Positions 21,653-30,553 of a stretch of DNA of 64,000 nt are shown one piece after another (position 1 is the first letter of the stretch; every line of letters begins with the position of its first letter). The position numbers and the translations under genes are program-made. The DNA is from Mesorhizobium sp. WSM2240 (GTDB lineage Bacteria > Pseudomonadota > Alphaproteobacteria > Rhizobiales > Rhizobiaceae). The stretch spans positions 2,728,001 through 2,792,000 of the forward strand of contig NZ_CP159253.1 in assembly GCF_040438645.1 (NCBI RefSeq), given 5' to 3'. The notes beneath the pieces are model-generated. The model saw nothing but the letters and a program-made list of their open reading frames with translations, searched no databases and had not been told where the DNA came from.

Positions 21653-22686
21653 CCGCTTCCGCCGCCCGCGTGCCCTGCACCGTCGTCACCGGCTTTCTTG
21701 GCGCCGGCAAGACCACGCTGATCCGCCACATCCTCGAAAACGCCAATGGAAGGCGGCTGGCCATCATCGTCAACGAATTCGGCGACATCGGCATCGACGG
21801 CGAGATCCTCAAGGGCTGCGGCATAGATGCCTGCCCGGAGGAAAACATCGTCGAACTGGCCAATGGCTGCCTCTGCTGCACCGTCGCCGACGATTTCGTA
21901 CCGGCGCTCGACCAGATCCTGGCGCTGGAGCCCAAGGTTGATCACATCATCATCGAGACCTCCGGCCTCGCTCTGCCGAAGCCTCTGGTCCAGGCCTTCC
22001 AGTGGCCGTCGGTGAAGAGCCGCGTCACCGTCGACGGCGTCGTTGCCGTGGTCGACGGCCCGGCCCTTGCCGCCGGCAAGGTCGCCTCCGATCTCGACGC
22101 CCTGCAGGCGCAGCGCTTCAGCGACGATTCGCTCGACCACGAGAATCCGGTCGAGGAGGTGTTCGAGGACCAGATCGCCTGTGCCGACCTCGTTATCCTT
22201 TCCAAGAGCGACCTGCTCGACGCCGCCGGCAGCGCCCGCGCCAATGCCGTCATCGGCGAACACCTCGCGCGATCGGTCAAGATCGTGCCGACCTCGCAGG
22301 GCAAGGTCGATCCGTCCGTACTGCTCGGCATGGGGCTCGCCGTCGAGGATGATATCGAGAACCGCAAGACCAATCATGACGATGAGCTCGACCACGAGCA
22401 TGACGACTTCGACAGCTTCATCGTCGAGCTTCCGGCGGTCTCCAACCCCGACGACCTCGCAAAACGCGTCGCCGCGGCCGCAGACGAGGAAAACGTGCTG
22501 CGCGTGAAGGGTTTCGTAGATGTGGGCGGCAAGCCGATGCGGCTTCTGGTCCAGGCAGTCGGCCCGCGCGTCAACCACTATTACGACCGCGCCTGGACCG
22601 CCGAGGACGACCGCCGCTCGCGGCTGGTGGTCATCGGGCTGAAAGGCCTCAACCGCGACGCGATCGAACGCATCCTCGTCAGCTAG
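21649..22686 (+). CDS. cobW: cobalamin biosynthesis GTPase CobW
   Basis: A 345-residue COG0523 GTPase, proposed to deliver cobalt to the CobNST chelatase. The Walker A motif GFLGAGKT is at residues 15-22, the metal motif CLCC at 74-77 and the guanine-specificity region SKSD further on. An acidic, His-containing stretch (NHDDELDHEHDDF, about 243-255) precedes the C-terminal domain, typical of metal-handling members. It overlaps the DUF1636 stop by 4 bases and is 14 bases ahead of cobN. Confidence 0.95.
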   Translation: MTASAARVPCTVVTGFLGAGKTTLIRHILENANGRRLAIIVNEFGDIGIDGEILKGCGIDACPEENIVELANGCLCCTVADDFVPALDQILALEPKVDHIIIETSGLALPKPLVQAFQWPSVKSRVTVDGVVAVVDGPALAAGKVASDLDALQAQRFSDDSLDHENPVEEVFEDQIACADLVILSKSDLLDAAGSARANAVIGEHLARSVKIVPTSQGKVDPSVLLGMGLAVEDDIENRKTNHDDELDHEHDDFDSFIVELPAVSNPDDLAKRVAAAADEENVLRVKGFVDVGGKPMRLLVQAVGPRVNHYYDRAWTAEDDRRSRLVVIGLKGLNRDAIERILVS

Positions 22687-22700
22687 GACACCGTGCAGCC

Positions 22701-25700
22701 ATGCACATCCTGACCACGACATCCGCCTCGCTTGACGACCTCGTCGAGCCGGTCGATCTGCGGCAGACGCCGGCGGATATCGTGGCCCTGTCTTTCACCG
22801 ACAGCGATCTGGCGGGGCTGGCGGCCGCGTGGAAGGCCGACTCGGTGAACCTGCCGTCGATGCGGCTTGCCGCACTGCGCGACCTGCGCCACCCGATGTC
22901 GGTCGATCTGTGGATCGACAGCGTCGCAGCGCACGCGAAAATCATCCTTGTGCGCATTCTCGGTGGCTACGACTGGTGGCGCTACGGCTGCGATCGGCTG
23001 GCCGCGATCGCCCGCGAAAAGGGTATCCAACTGGCGCTGCTGCCCGGCGAATGCCGCGACGAGGATCTGCGCCTCATCGAATGCTCGACCCTGCCGCGCG
23101 ACGAACTCGACGCCCTGCTCGGCTATTTTCGCGAAGGCGGCCCGGAAAACATGCGCGGGCTGGTGAAGCGATTGGCGGGATTGGCCGGCGGCGAGACAAC
23201 GGCAACGGTGCCTGTGTCCGTTCCGAAAGCCGGCTTTTACGATCCGGCGCGCGGCGTGGTCGAGCACGCGCCTTACCCTCCCCGTTGCGAGGAGGGTGGC
23301 CCGGAGGGCCGGGTGGGGGTGGCACAGAATCGAGCGCAATCGTCTCCACCCCGCTCCGCTTCGCGGATCGACCCTCCCCGCAAGGGGGAGGGCAAGAGCG
23401 CCGTCATCCCCATCCTCTTCTACCGTTCCATGCTGCTGGCCGCAGACGTCGCGCCCATTGACGCGTTGGTCCAAGCCTTGCGCGAGCGAGGCATGGCGCC
23501 CGTCCCGATCTTCGTTTCGAGCCTGAAAGACCCGGCCTCCGTCGCCTTCGTCGAAACAGCCCTCGCCGACCTCGCGCCTGCCGCGATCATCACCGCGACC
23601 GCCTTCGCGACTGGCGCCGAACCGGGCGTCGAAACACTGTTCGATCGCGCCGGCGTTCCGGTCTTCCAGGTCATCGTCGCCACCACGCGGCGCGAGGCCT
23701 GGGCGGAAAGCCAGCGCGGCCTCGCACCGGCTGATCTTGCCATGCATGTCGTCATGCCGGAGCTCGACGGCCGCATCCTTGCCGGAGCCATCGCTTTCAA
23801 GGCCGAGACCGAAGCGGATGCGGCGCTTGCCTTCAAGGCTTTCGCCAACCGCCCCGAGCCGGACCGCGTGGCGCAGGTCGCCGACCGGATCGCCGCCTTC
23901 ATCCGCCTGCAGCGCACGCCGCACGCTGAGCGGAAGATCGCGGTGCTGATCCCGGACTATCCCAGCGCGCCCGGCCGCACCGGCTACGCCGTCGGCCTCG
24001 ACGTGCCGGCAAGCGTGCTCGCCATGCTGCACGACCTGAAGCAACAGGGCTATACCGTTGAGGACATTACAGAATCGCCGCGCGAATTACTGAAGTTGCT
24101 TGAGCACGGCGATCAGGGATTGAGCTTGGAGGATTATGCAAGCCTCTCCGGCGATCTGCCCGCCAACGCGCGTGAGGCCGTTGAAGCGGCTTGGGGCGCG
24201 GCAGACACTGCGGTAATCGAAGCTTCTGATGCATCCCGCCGCGGCGATCTCACCAGCGAGGCCCAAGGCAGCTATAGCGAAGATACCTGGTTCCCCTTCC
24301 GCGCCGCCACTTTCGGCAACATCACGGTCGCCCTCGCTCCCGACCGTGGCCGCTCGGCGGATCGCCGCGCTGACTATCACGACCCGACCCTCCCCCCGAG
24401 CCACGCTTTGCTCGCCTTCGGCCTGTGGCTGCGCAAATCGCTCGGCATCCACGCCATCGTCCACGTCGGCGCGCATGGCACGCTGGAATGGCTGCCGGGC
24501 AAGACGGTGGCGCTGAGCAGCGGCTGTTTTCCCGAAATCGTCACAGGCTCGCTGCCCGTCATCTACCCCTTCATCGTCTCGAATCCGGGCGAAGCAGCGC
24601 AGGCCAAGCGGCGCATCGCGGCCGTCACCCTCGGTCATCTGCCGCCGCCTCTCACGGAGGCCGGGCTGGACGAGAACCAGCAGAAACTGGAGCGGCTGGT
24701 CGACGAATACGCACAGGCCGACGGCCTCGACCGCCGCCGCCGCGACCGGCTCGCAAAACTGATCGTCGAAACCGCCGCCAAGACTGGCCTCGCCGCCGAA
24801 GCCGGCGTGGCGAAGACCGACGCGCCCGACGAGGCGTTGCGCCGCATCGATTCCTGGCTCTGCGATCTCAAGGATTTCGCCATCAAGGATGGCCTCCACA
24901 TTTTTGGCCGCGCCCCCGACGACGCGCCGGATGCGTGCCGGCAGAGCGCTGATTCAGAACGCGACGCGCTGATCGCCGCGCTCGACGGCCGGCACATCAC
25001 CGCCGGTCCGGCCGGCGCGCCGGCGCGTGGCCGGATGGACGTGCTGCCGACCGGCCGCAACCTGTTCACCGCCGACCCGCGCACGATGCCGACGCCGACC
25101 GCCTTCGATCTCGGCCGCGCCGCCGCCGAGGAGATGCTGCGCCGCTATCTGCAGGATCACGGCGAGTGGCCGCGCTCGCTGATCATCGATCTGTGGGGCA
25201 GCGCATCGCTGCGCACCGGCGGCGAGGAAATCGCCCAGGGCCTGTTCCTCATGGGTTGCCGTCCGCAATGGGATTCCGCGACCGGCCGCGTCACCGGCAT
25301 CGAGGTGCTGCCGCCCGCTACGGTCGGTCGCCCTCGCGTCGACGTCACCTGGCGCATTTCCGGCCTGTTCCGTGACATGTTCCCGACCCAGATCGCGCTG
25401 ATCGACGCGGCCGCCGCCGCTGTCGCCGCTCGCGACGAGGCGGCTTCCGAGAACCCGCTCGCCGCCGAAGCGCGCGCGACCGGAAAGGCGCCGTCCCGCA
25501 TTTTCGGCTCCTCACCCGGCACATATGGCGCGGGCACCGAGGATTTGCTCTCGAGCGGCGACTGGCAGTCCCGCGAAGAAATCGGCCGCGCCTATCTGGA
25601 AGCCACCTCTCACGCCTATGGCGGGGTTGGCGGCGAAGGCATGGCCGTGCCCGGCGCATTCGCCGCCCGCATCGCCGAAGCCGATCTTCTGGTGCACACG

Positions 25701-26210
25701 GGTGACGATCCTGGCCGCGACATTCTCGAAGGCTCGGCCGATGTCGCCTTCATCGGCGGCTTTTCGGCCGCGCTCGCAGCGTTGGGCAAGAACGCCGATG
25801 TCATCGTGCTCGACACCACCGACCCGGCGCGAACGCGCGCCCGCTCGATCACCGAAGCGGTGGCCCGCGTGGTCCGTGCCCGCGCGACCAATCCGCGCTT
25901 TATCGACGGCCAGATGCGGCACGGCCCGCGCGGCGCGTCCGAATTCGCCGAAACCGTCGACCGGCTGGTCGGCTTCGCCGAAACCACCAACGCCATTCCC
26001 GGCGCGCTGATCGAGGCTGTCCACGACGCCTATCTCGGCGATGAAAAAGTCCGCGCGTTCATCCTGCGCGAGAACCCGGCCGCGGCGAAAGTCATCGCTG
26101 AACGGTTCGCCTCGGCGCGCCGTCGCGGTCTGTGGCACCCCCTGCGCAACTCCATCGATGACGACCTCGCGGCCCTGATCGCCGAGGCGCAAGCGCTGGA
26201 GGCGGCATGA
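22701..26210 (+). CDS. cobN: cobaltochelatase subunit CobN
   Basis: The large (1169-residue) subunit of the ATP-dependent aerobic cobalt chelatase, which with CobS and CobT (not in this window) puts cobalt into hydrogenobyrinic acid a,c-diamide. Family landmarks include HPMSVDLWID, HVGAHGTLEWLPGK, PFIVSNPGEAAQAKRR, LPTGRNLF and MRHGPRGASEF. Residues about 191-234 are an in-frame palindromic repeat, not CobN sequence. Compared with the P. denitrificans protein as I remember it, about 100 residues are absent between DGLHIFG and the GAPARGR segment. Its stop overlaps the cobG start (ATGA). Confidence 0.95.
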   Translation: MHILTTTSASLDDLVEPVDLRQTPADIVALSFTDSDLAGLAAAWKADSVNLPSMRLAALRDLRHPMSVDLWIDSVAAHAKIILVRILGGYDWWRYGCDRLAAIAREKGIQLALLPGECRDEDLRLIECSTLPRDELDALLGYFREGGPENMRGLVKRLAGLAGGETTATVPVSVPKAGFYDPARGVVEHAPYPPRCEEGGPEGRVGVAQNRAQSSPPRSASRIDPPRKGEGKSAVIPILFYRSMLLAADVAPIDALVQALRERGMAPVPIFVSSLKDPASVAFVETALADLAPAAIITATAFATGAEPGVETLFDRAGVPVFQVIVATTRREAWAESQRGLAPADLAMHVVMPELDGRILAGAIAFKAETEADAALAFKAFANRPEPDRVAQVADRIAAFIRLQRTPHAERKIAVLIPDYPSAPGRTGYAVGLDVPASVLAMLHDLKQQGYTVEDITESPRELLKLLEHGDQGLSLEDYASLSGDLPANAREAVEAAWGAADTAVIEASDASRRGDLTSEAQGSYSEDTWFPFRAATFGNITVALAPDRGRSADRRADYHDPTLPPSHALLAFGLWLRKSLGIHAIVHVGAHGTLEWLPGKTVALSSGCFPEIVTGSLPVIYPFIVSNPGEAAQAKRRIAAVTLGHLPPPLTEAGLDENQQKLERLVDEYAQADGLDRRRRDRLAKLIVETAAKTGLAAEAGVAKTDAPDEALRRIDSWLCDLKDFAIKDGLHIFGRAPDDAPDACRQSADSERDALIAALDGRHITAGPAGAPARGRMDVLPTGRNLFTADPRTMPTPTAFDLGRAAAEEMLRRYLQDHGEWPRSLIIDLWGSASLRTGGEEIAQGLFLMGCRPQWDSATGRVTGIEVLPPATVGRPRVDVTWRISGLFRDMFPTQIALIDAAAAAVAARDEAASENPLAAEARATGKAPSRIFGSSPGTYGAGTEDLLSSGDWQSREEIGRAYLEATSHAYGGVGGEGMAVPGAFAARIAEADLLVHTGDDPGRDILEGSADVAFIGGFSAALAALGKNADVIVLDTTDPARTRARSITEAVARVVRARATNPRFIDGQMRHGPRGASEFAETVDRLVGFAETTNAIPGALIEAVHDAYLGDEKVRAFILRENPAAAKVIAERFASARRRGLWHPLRNSIDDDLAALIAEAQALEAA
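23269..23402. repeat. palindromic repeat inserted in frame in cobN
   Basis: A roughly 130-base element. The ends mirror each other (GCGCCTTACCCTCCCC at 23269-23284 against GGGGAGGGCAAGAGCG at 23385-23400). The two halves continue to pair inward through GGGTGGGGGTGG / CCACCCCG. Each half also holds its own small hairpin. It leaves the cobN frame open and codes for a Pro/Arg/Gly-rich stretch around PPRCEEGG to PPRKGEG between two conserved segments. Confidence 0.88.
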
Positions 26211-27529
26211 CCGGTTTCTCCCGCCGCGGCGCCTGTCCAGCACTTTCCGCGCCGATGCAGACCGGCGACGGCCTGCTCGTCCGTCTGAACTCGGTTGCTG
26301 GAGGCATTTCCCCCAACGCGCTGATCGACTTGTGTGAATCGGCTGTGCGTCACGGCAATGGCATCATGGAAGTCACCGCGCGCGGCAGCCTGCAGATACG
26401 TGGTTTGACCATTGAATCCGCACTGATTCTGGCAGCCGAGGTCGATGCGCTCGGCATCGCGGTTCGTACAGGCGTTCCCGTCGAGACCGGACCGCTCGCC
26501 GGGCTCGACCCGGATGAAGTCGCCGACCCGCGCCCGCTGGCGGAGCGCATCCGGGAAGGCATCGAGGCCGCCGGCCTGGGAAGCCGCCTCGGCCCGAAGG
26601 TTTCCGTCGTCATCGACGGCGGGGGCTGGCTGGGGATGGGTACCGTGCTGGCTGATGTCAGGTTGGTAGCAGAACGGCACGAGTCTGGCATCCTCTGGCG
26701 CTTGTCGGTGGCAGGCGACGGCAGGACAGCCAGCCAACTCGCCCTGTTGCCAGAAACAGCCGCCGCCGACGCCGCGCTCGCGATCCTCGCCGCCATCGCA
26801 GCGCTCGGGCGCGAGGGGCGTGCGCGGGATCTCGAACCTGAGCAACTGGCCGTCTTGACGCAAGGGCGGAACGGTTCGCGCCCTGCGTTGCCCCCCTCTA
26901 TACCTATCGGCACCTTCCCCCTTGCCGAAAACCTTCACGCCCTCGCCATCGCCCTGCCCTTCGGCAGCGTGCCGGCCGAAACGCTCATCGCGCTCGTACA
27001 AGCCGCTGCCTCGCTCGGTGCCTTCGAAATCCGCTTCGCACCGGAGCGCACTTTGCTCGTCCTCGGCCCCGTGCAACCCGCTTGCGCGGAACTCCGAAGC
27101 ACCGCGGCATCGCTCGGCTTCGTCACCGATCCCGCCGACCCCCGCACGAAGATTGCCGCCTGCCCCGGAACCCCTGCTTGCGGGTCCGGCCACATCGAGA
27201 CACGAAAAATCGCCGAGGAAATCGCGAAGGAAGATGGTGATACCTTCGACCGCTCCCTCTCCCTTCATGTCTCAGGCTGCGCCAAAGGCTGCGCCCATCC
27301 GGCTGAAGCCGCGCTGACGCTGGTCGGCGGCGAAAAAGGAGCCGGACTTGTCGTTTCGGGAACGGCCAAGGGGCTTCCGGCGGCCTACACGCCGGGCTAT
27401 GACGCCGTGCGCGGCTTTGGCCGGGTTGCCGAACTTCTCCGAAATCAGCGCAGGCCGGAAGAAAATTCCGCGTCCTGTCTTGCGCGGCTGGGTGAAACCC
27501 GGGTCGCGGCAGCCTTCAGGCAAGGATAA
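26207..27529 (+). CDS. cobG: precorrin-3B synthase
   Basis: A 440-residue iron-sulfur monooxygenase of the nitrite/sulfite reductase fold. It uses oxygen to make precorrin-3B, the step that commits to the aerobic pathway. The cluster cysteines are in CPGTPACGSGH and HVSGCAKGCAHP. The N-terminal ferredoxin-like half domain starts RRGACPALSAPMQTGDGLLVR. Coupled to cobN by a 4-base overlap and 2 bases ahead of cobH. Normal length. Confidence 0.94.
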   Translation: MTGFSRRGACPALSAPMQTGDGLLVRLNSVAGGISPNALIDLCESAVRHGNGIMEVTARGSLQIRGLTIESALILAAEVDALGIAVRTGVPVETGPLAGLDPDEVADPRPLAERIREGIEAAGLGSRLGPKVSVVIDGGGWLGMGTVLADVRLVAERHESGILWRLSVAGDGRTASQLALLPETAAADAALAILAAIAALGREGRARDLEPEQLAVLTQGRNGSRPALPPSIPIGTFPLAENLHALAIALPFGSVPAETLIALVQAAASLGAFEIRFAPERTLLVLGPVQPACAELRSTAASLGFVTDPADPRTKIAACPGTPACGSGHIETRKIAEEIAKEDGDTFDRSLSLHVSGCAKGCAHPAEAALTLVGGEKGAGLVVSGTAKGLPAAYTPGYDAVRGFGRVAELLRNQRRPEENSASCLARLGETRVAAAFRQG

Positions 27530-27531
27530 CA

Positions 27532-28164
27532 ATGGTCGAGTACGACTACATTCACGACGGCATGGCGATCTATGAGCGCTCCTTTGCGATCATCCGCGCC
27601 GAAGCCGATCTCAGCCGCTTTTCAGAGGCCGAGGCCGATGTCGCGGTGCGCATGGTGCATGCCTGCGGATTGGTCGAAGCGGCGCAACATTTTGTTTTCT
27701 CTGAAGGATTTGTCGAGGCGGCGCGAAATGCGCTGATAGCAGGCGCGCCGATCTTCTGCGATGCCGAGATGGTCGTGCGCGGCATAACCCGTGCGCGCTT
27801 GCCGGCCGATAACGAGGTCATATGCACTCTGCGTGATCCGCAAACGGCTGAAATCGCAAGAGAAATCGGCAACACCCGCTCCGCCGCCGCGATGCGGCTG
27901 TGGGGCGAGCGCATGGCAGGCTCGGTCGTCGCGATCGGCAACGCGCCGACCGCCTTGTTCTACCTGCTTGAGATGCTGCGCGATGGTGCGCCGAAGCCGG
28001 CCGCGATCATCGGCATGCCGGTCGGCTTCGTCGGGGCGGCCGAATCGAAGGACGCGCTTGCCGAAAATTCCTATGGCGTCCCCTATGCAATCGTGCGCGG
28101 CCGCCTTGGCGGCAGCGCCATCACGGCTGCGGCCGTCAATGCACTTGCGAGGCCGGGCCTGTGA
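27532..28164 (+). CDS. cobH: precorrin-8X methylmutase
   Basis: A 210-residue CobH/CbiC enzyme that moves the methyl group from C11 to C12 to give hydrogenobyrinic acid. The catalytic histidine is H43 in VRMVHACG. Other conserved stretches are APIFCDAEMVVRGI and GNAPTALFYLLEML with MPVGFVGAAESK near the end. The stop overlaps the cobI GTG start. Normal length. Confidence 0.96.
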   Translation: MVEYDYIHDGMAIYERSFAIIRAEADLSRFSEAEADVAVRMVHACGLVEAAQHFVFSEGFVEAARNALIAGAPIFCDAEMVVRGITRARLPADNEVICTLRDPQTAEIAREIGNTRSAAAMRLWGERMAGSVVAIGNAPTALFYLLEMLRDGAPKPAAIIGMPVGFVGAAESKDALAENSYGVPYAIVRGRLGGSAITAAAVNALARPGL

Positions 28165-28898
28165 CAATGCAACCGAAAGGCCGCCTCATCGGCGTCGGCA
28201 CCGGACCCGGCGATCCCGAATTGCTGACCCTAAAAGCGGTGCGCGCGCTGGCCGAAGCCGACGTGGTCGCACATTTTTCGAAGCGCGGCAGCAATGGCAA
28301 TGCGCGCGCCATCATTTCCGAGCATCTGCGGCCTGAAATCATCGAGCTGCCGCTGCTCTATCCGGTCACCGTCGAGGTCGACAAGGAGCACGTCGACTAC
28401 AAATCGGCGATCAGTGACTTTTATGAAGAATCGGCGAAGGCGGTTGCCGAACATCTGACGGCGGGACGCACCGTCGCCGTGCTCAGCGAGGGCGACCCGC
28501 TTTTCTACGGATCGTACATGCACCTGCATGTGCGCCTCGCCGACCGCTTTTCGACCGAAGTCATCCCCGGTGTGACGGCGATGTCGGGCTGCTGGTCGCA
28601 GGCCGGTCTGCCGATCGTCCAGGGCGACGACGTGCTCTCGGTTCTGCCGGGCACGATGAGTGAATTCGAGCTGACGCGCCGGCTTGCCGACACGGACGCC
28701 GCCGTCATCATGAAGGTCGGCCGCAATCTTTCGAAAATCCGCCGCGCGCTGGAGGCGACGGGCAAGCTCGCCCGCGCAATCTATGTCGAGCGCGGCACGA
28801 TGGCCAACACCGCATCGATGCCGCTGGCCGACAAGGCGGACGACGACGCGCCCTATTTCTCGATCGTGCTGGTGGCAGGCTGGGCGGGCCGGCCGTGA
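28161..28898 (+). CDS. cobI: precorrin-2 C(20)-methyltransferase
   Basis: A 245-residue SAM-dependent methyltransferase of the cobalamin/SUMT (TP_methylase) fold. Motifs are GVGTGPGDPELLTLKAVRAL split at the SAM loop, LSEGDPLFYGSYMHL and EVIPGVTAMSGCWSQAG. It begins with GTG in a GTGA overlap with cobH; an ATG two codons later (28167) is an alternative. Ends with a GTGA overlap into cobJ. Confidence 0.96.
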   Translation: MTMQPKGRLIGVGTGPGDPELLTLKAVRALAEADVVAHFSKRGSNGNARAIISEHLRPEIIELPLLYPVTVEVDKEHVDYKSAISDFYEESAKAVAEHLTAGRTVAVLSEGDPLFYGSYMHLHVRLADRFSTEVIPGVTAMSGCWSQAGLPIVQGDDVLSVLPGTMSEFELTRRLADTDAAVIMKVGRNLSKIRRALEATGKLARAIYVERGTMANTASMPLADKADDDAPYFSIVLVAGWAGRP

Positions 28899-29659
28899 GC
28901 GGAAAGATTTTCGTCATCGGGCTCGGCCCCGGCAATGCCGACCAGATCACGCCGCAAGCGAGCCAGGCGGCGGCCGAGGCCGAGTTCTTCTTCGGCTACG
29001 GGCCCTATGTTGACCGGCTAAAACTTCGCCCCGACCAGACGCGCATTGCCTCCGACAATCGCGAAGAGCTTTCGCGGGCCAAGGCCGCGCTTGAAAAGGC
29101 GGCTGAGGGCGCAAAGGTCGCGGTGGTCTCGGGCGGCGATCCCGGCGTCTTCGCCATGGCCGCCGCCGTCTGCGAGGCGATCGAGGCCGGCCCGACGGAA
29201 TGGCGCGACGTCGATCTGACGATAGTTCCCGGCGTCACCGCGATGCTCGCGGTCGCCGCCCGGATCGGCGCGCCGCTCGGCCATGATTTCTGCGCCATTT
29301 CGCTGTCGGACAATCTGAAACCGTGGGACCTGATCGAGAAGCGCCTGCAGGCCGCGGCCGGCGCCGGTTTCGTGATTGCGCTCTACAACCCGATCAGCAA
29401 GGCGCGCCCGTGGCAGCTCGGCCGCGCCTTCGAGACATTGCGCGGCATCCTGCCAACAACAACACCCGTCATTTTCGGCCGCGCCGCCGGCCGCCCGGAC
29501 GAGCGGATCGACGTGTTCCCGCTTTCGGAGGCCGATCCGGAAAAGGCCGACATGGCGACCTGCGTCATCATCGGCTCGCCCGAAACAAGAACCATCGAAC
29601 GCGGCGAGCGGCCGGCGCTGATCTATACGCCGCGCTTTTCCGCAGACTCCAGCCAATGA
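28895..29659 (+). CDS. cobJ: precorrin-3B C(17)-methyltransferase
   Basis: A 254-residue methyltransferase that methylates C17 and drives ring contraction of precorrin-3B. The SAM loop GLGPGNADQITPQASQA, VVSGGDPGVFAMAAAV and IVPGVTAMLAVAARIGAPLGHDFC are typical, as is FVIALYNPISKARPWQL. The GTG start overlaps the cobI stop. Its 3' end overlaps the convergent cobK by 37 bases, and it is the last gene of the riboswitch-led block on this strand. Confidence 0.96.
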   Translation: MSGKIFVIGLGPGNADQITPQASQAAAEAEFFFGYGPYVDRLKLRPDQTRIASDNREELSRAKAALEKAAEGAKVAVVSGGDPGVFAMAAAVCEAIEAGPTEWRDVDLTIVPGVTAMLAVAARIGAPLGHDFCAISLSDNLKPWDLIEKRLQAAAGAGFVIALYNPISKARPWQLGRAFETLRGILPTTTPVIFGRAAGRPDERIDVFPLSEADPEKADMATCVIIGSPETRTIERGERPALIYTPRFSADSSQ

Positions 29660-30390
29660 TCGATCATTGCCAGCACCTCGCCGACGCTTGCCCCGGAGCA
29701 CACGTCCGGCAAAGCAGGCCTGCTGAACAGGATCACTTCGATGCCGACCTTTCGCGCCGCGGCTATCTTGCCGTAGGTTGCGCTGCCGCCGCTGTTTTTG
29801 GCGACGATGGCGTCGATTCGGTGCGCCCGCAGGAGGTCAAGCTCGTTAGCCTCGGCAAACGGGCCGCGCGCCAGAATATAGGTCGCGTCCGGCACATCGA
29901 GCGGCGGCTCGACAGGATCGACGCTGCGGATGATGTAGGCGTGCTGCGGGGCGGCAGCGAATTCGGCGATCTCCTGCCGTCCGAGCGCCAGGAAGACATT
30001 TCGTGGCGTGGTCCCGAGCGCCCTCACCGCTTCGGCCGCATCGTCGACCAGCGTCCAGCGGTCGCCCTCGACCGGTTCCCACGCGGGACGGCGCAGCGCC
30101 AGTATCGGAACGCCGGCCAATCGCGCCGCCTCGGCGGCGTTGCGCGAGATGTTAGCGGCATAGGGATGCGTGGCGTCGATCAAAAGGCCGATCTTTTGCT
30201 CGCGCAGATAAGCGGCCAATCCTTTCGCCCCGCCAAAGCCGCCGCTGCGGGTCGGCACACGCTGCGCGACCGGGCTTTCCGTGCGCCCGGCCAGAGACAG
30301 CGTGATCTCGACCTCGCCGCGCTCGGCAAGTTTGCCAGCCAGTTGCCGGGCTTCCGTCGTTCCGCCGAGGATGAGAATTTTTTTGGTCAA
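29623..30390 (-). CDS. cobK: precorrin-6A reductase
   Basis: A 255-residue NADPH-dependent reductase making precorrin-6B. The N-terminus KKILILGGTTEARQLA is the nucleotide-binding loop; LIDATHPYAANISRNA is the strongly conserved family motif, and AKNSGGSATYGKI comes near the end. I start at TTG 30390 (TKKILILGG), since no in-frame ATG precedes the conserved part before the palindromic repeat at 30416. That start is the weakest point. It is transcribed opposite to cobJ and cobL, convergent with cobJ and divergent from cobL. Confidence 0.92.
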   Translation of the reverse strand: MTKKILILGGTTEARQLAGKLAERGEVEITLSLAGRTESPVAQRVPTRSGGFGGAKGLAAYLREQKIGLLIDATHPYAANISRNAAEAARLAGVPILALRRPAWEPVEGDRWTLVDDAAEAVRALGTTPRNVFLALGRQEIAEFAAAPQHAYIIRSVDPVEPPLDVPDATYILARGPFAEANELDLLRAHRIDAIVAKNSGGSATYGKIAAARKVGIEVILFSRPALPDVCSGASVGEVLAMIDHWLESAEKRGV

Positions 30391-30415
30391 CTGGCGCCAC
30401 GTCCAATGGAATCTG

Positions 30416-30546
30416 CCCCTCACCCTTACCCTCTCCCCGCGAGAACGGGGAGAGGGGGTCGTCAACGTTGCGGCCATCTCTCCTCCCCCCGTCCTGAGCT
30501 TGTCGAAGGATACGGGGAGAGGATGCCGGCAGGCAGGTGAGAGGCG
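30416..30546. repeat. palindromic repeat between cobK and cobL
   Basis: An element of about 130 bases with mirrored ends (CCCCTCACCC and GGTGAGAGGC). A perfect 11-bp hairpin CCCTCTCCCCG/CGGGGAGAGGG sits at 30429-30439 and 30446-30456, and the motif TCCTGAGCTTGTCGAAGGA, recognisable from many proteobacterial intergenic repeats, lies near 30492-30510. It fills the divergent promoter region of cobK and cobL, and its right end supplies the GAGAGG upstream of the cobL start. Confidence 0.85.
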
Positions 30547-30553
30547 GCGCGGC

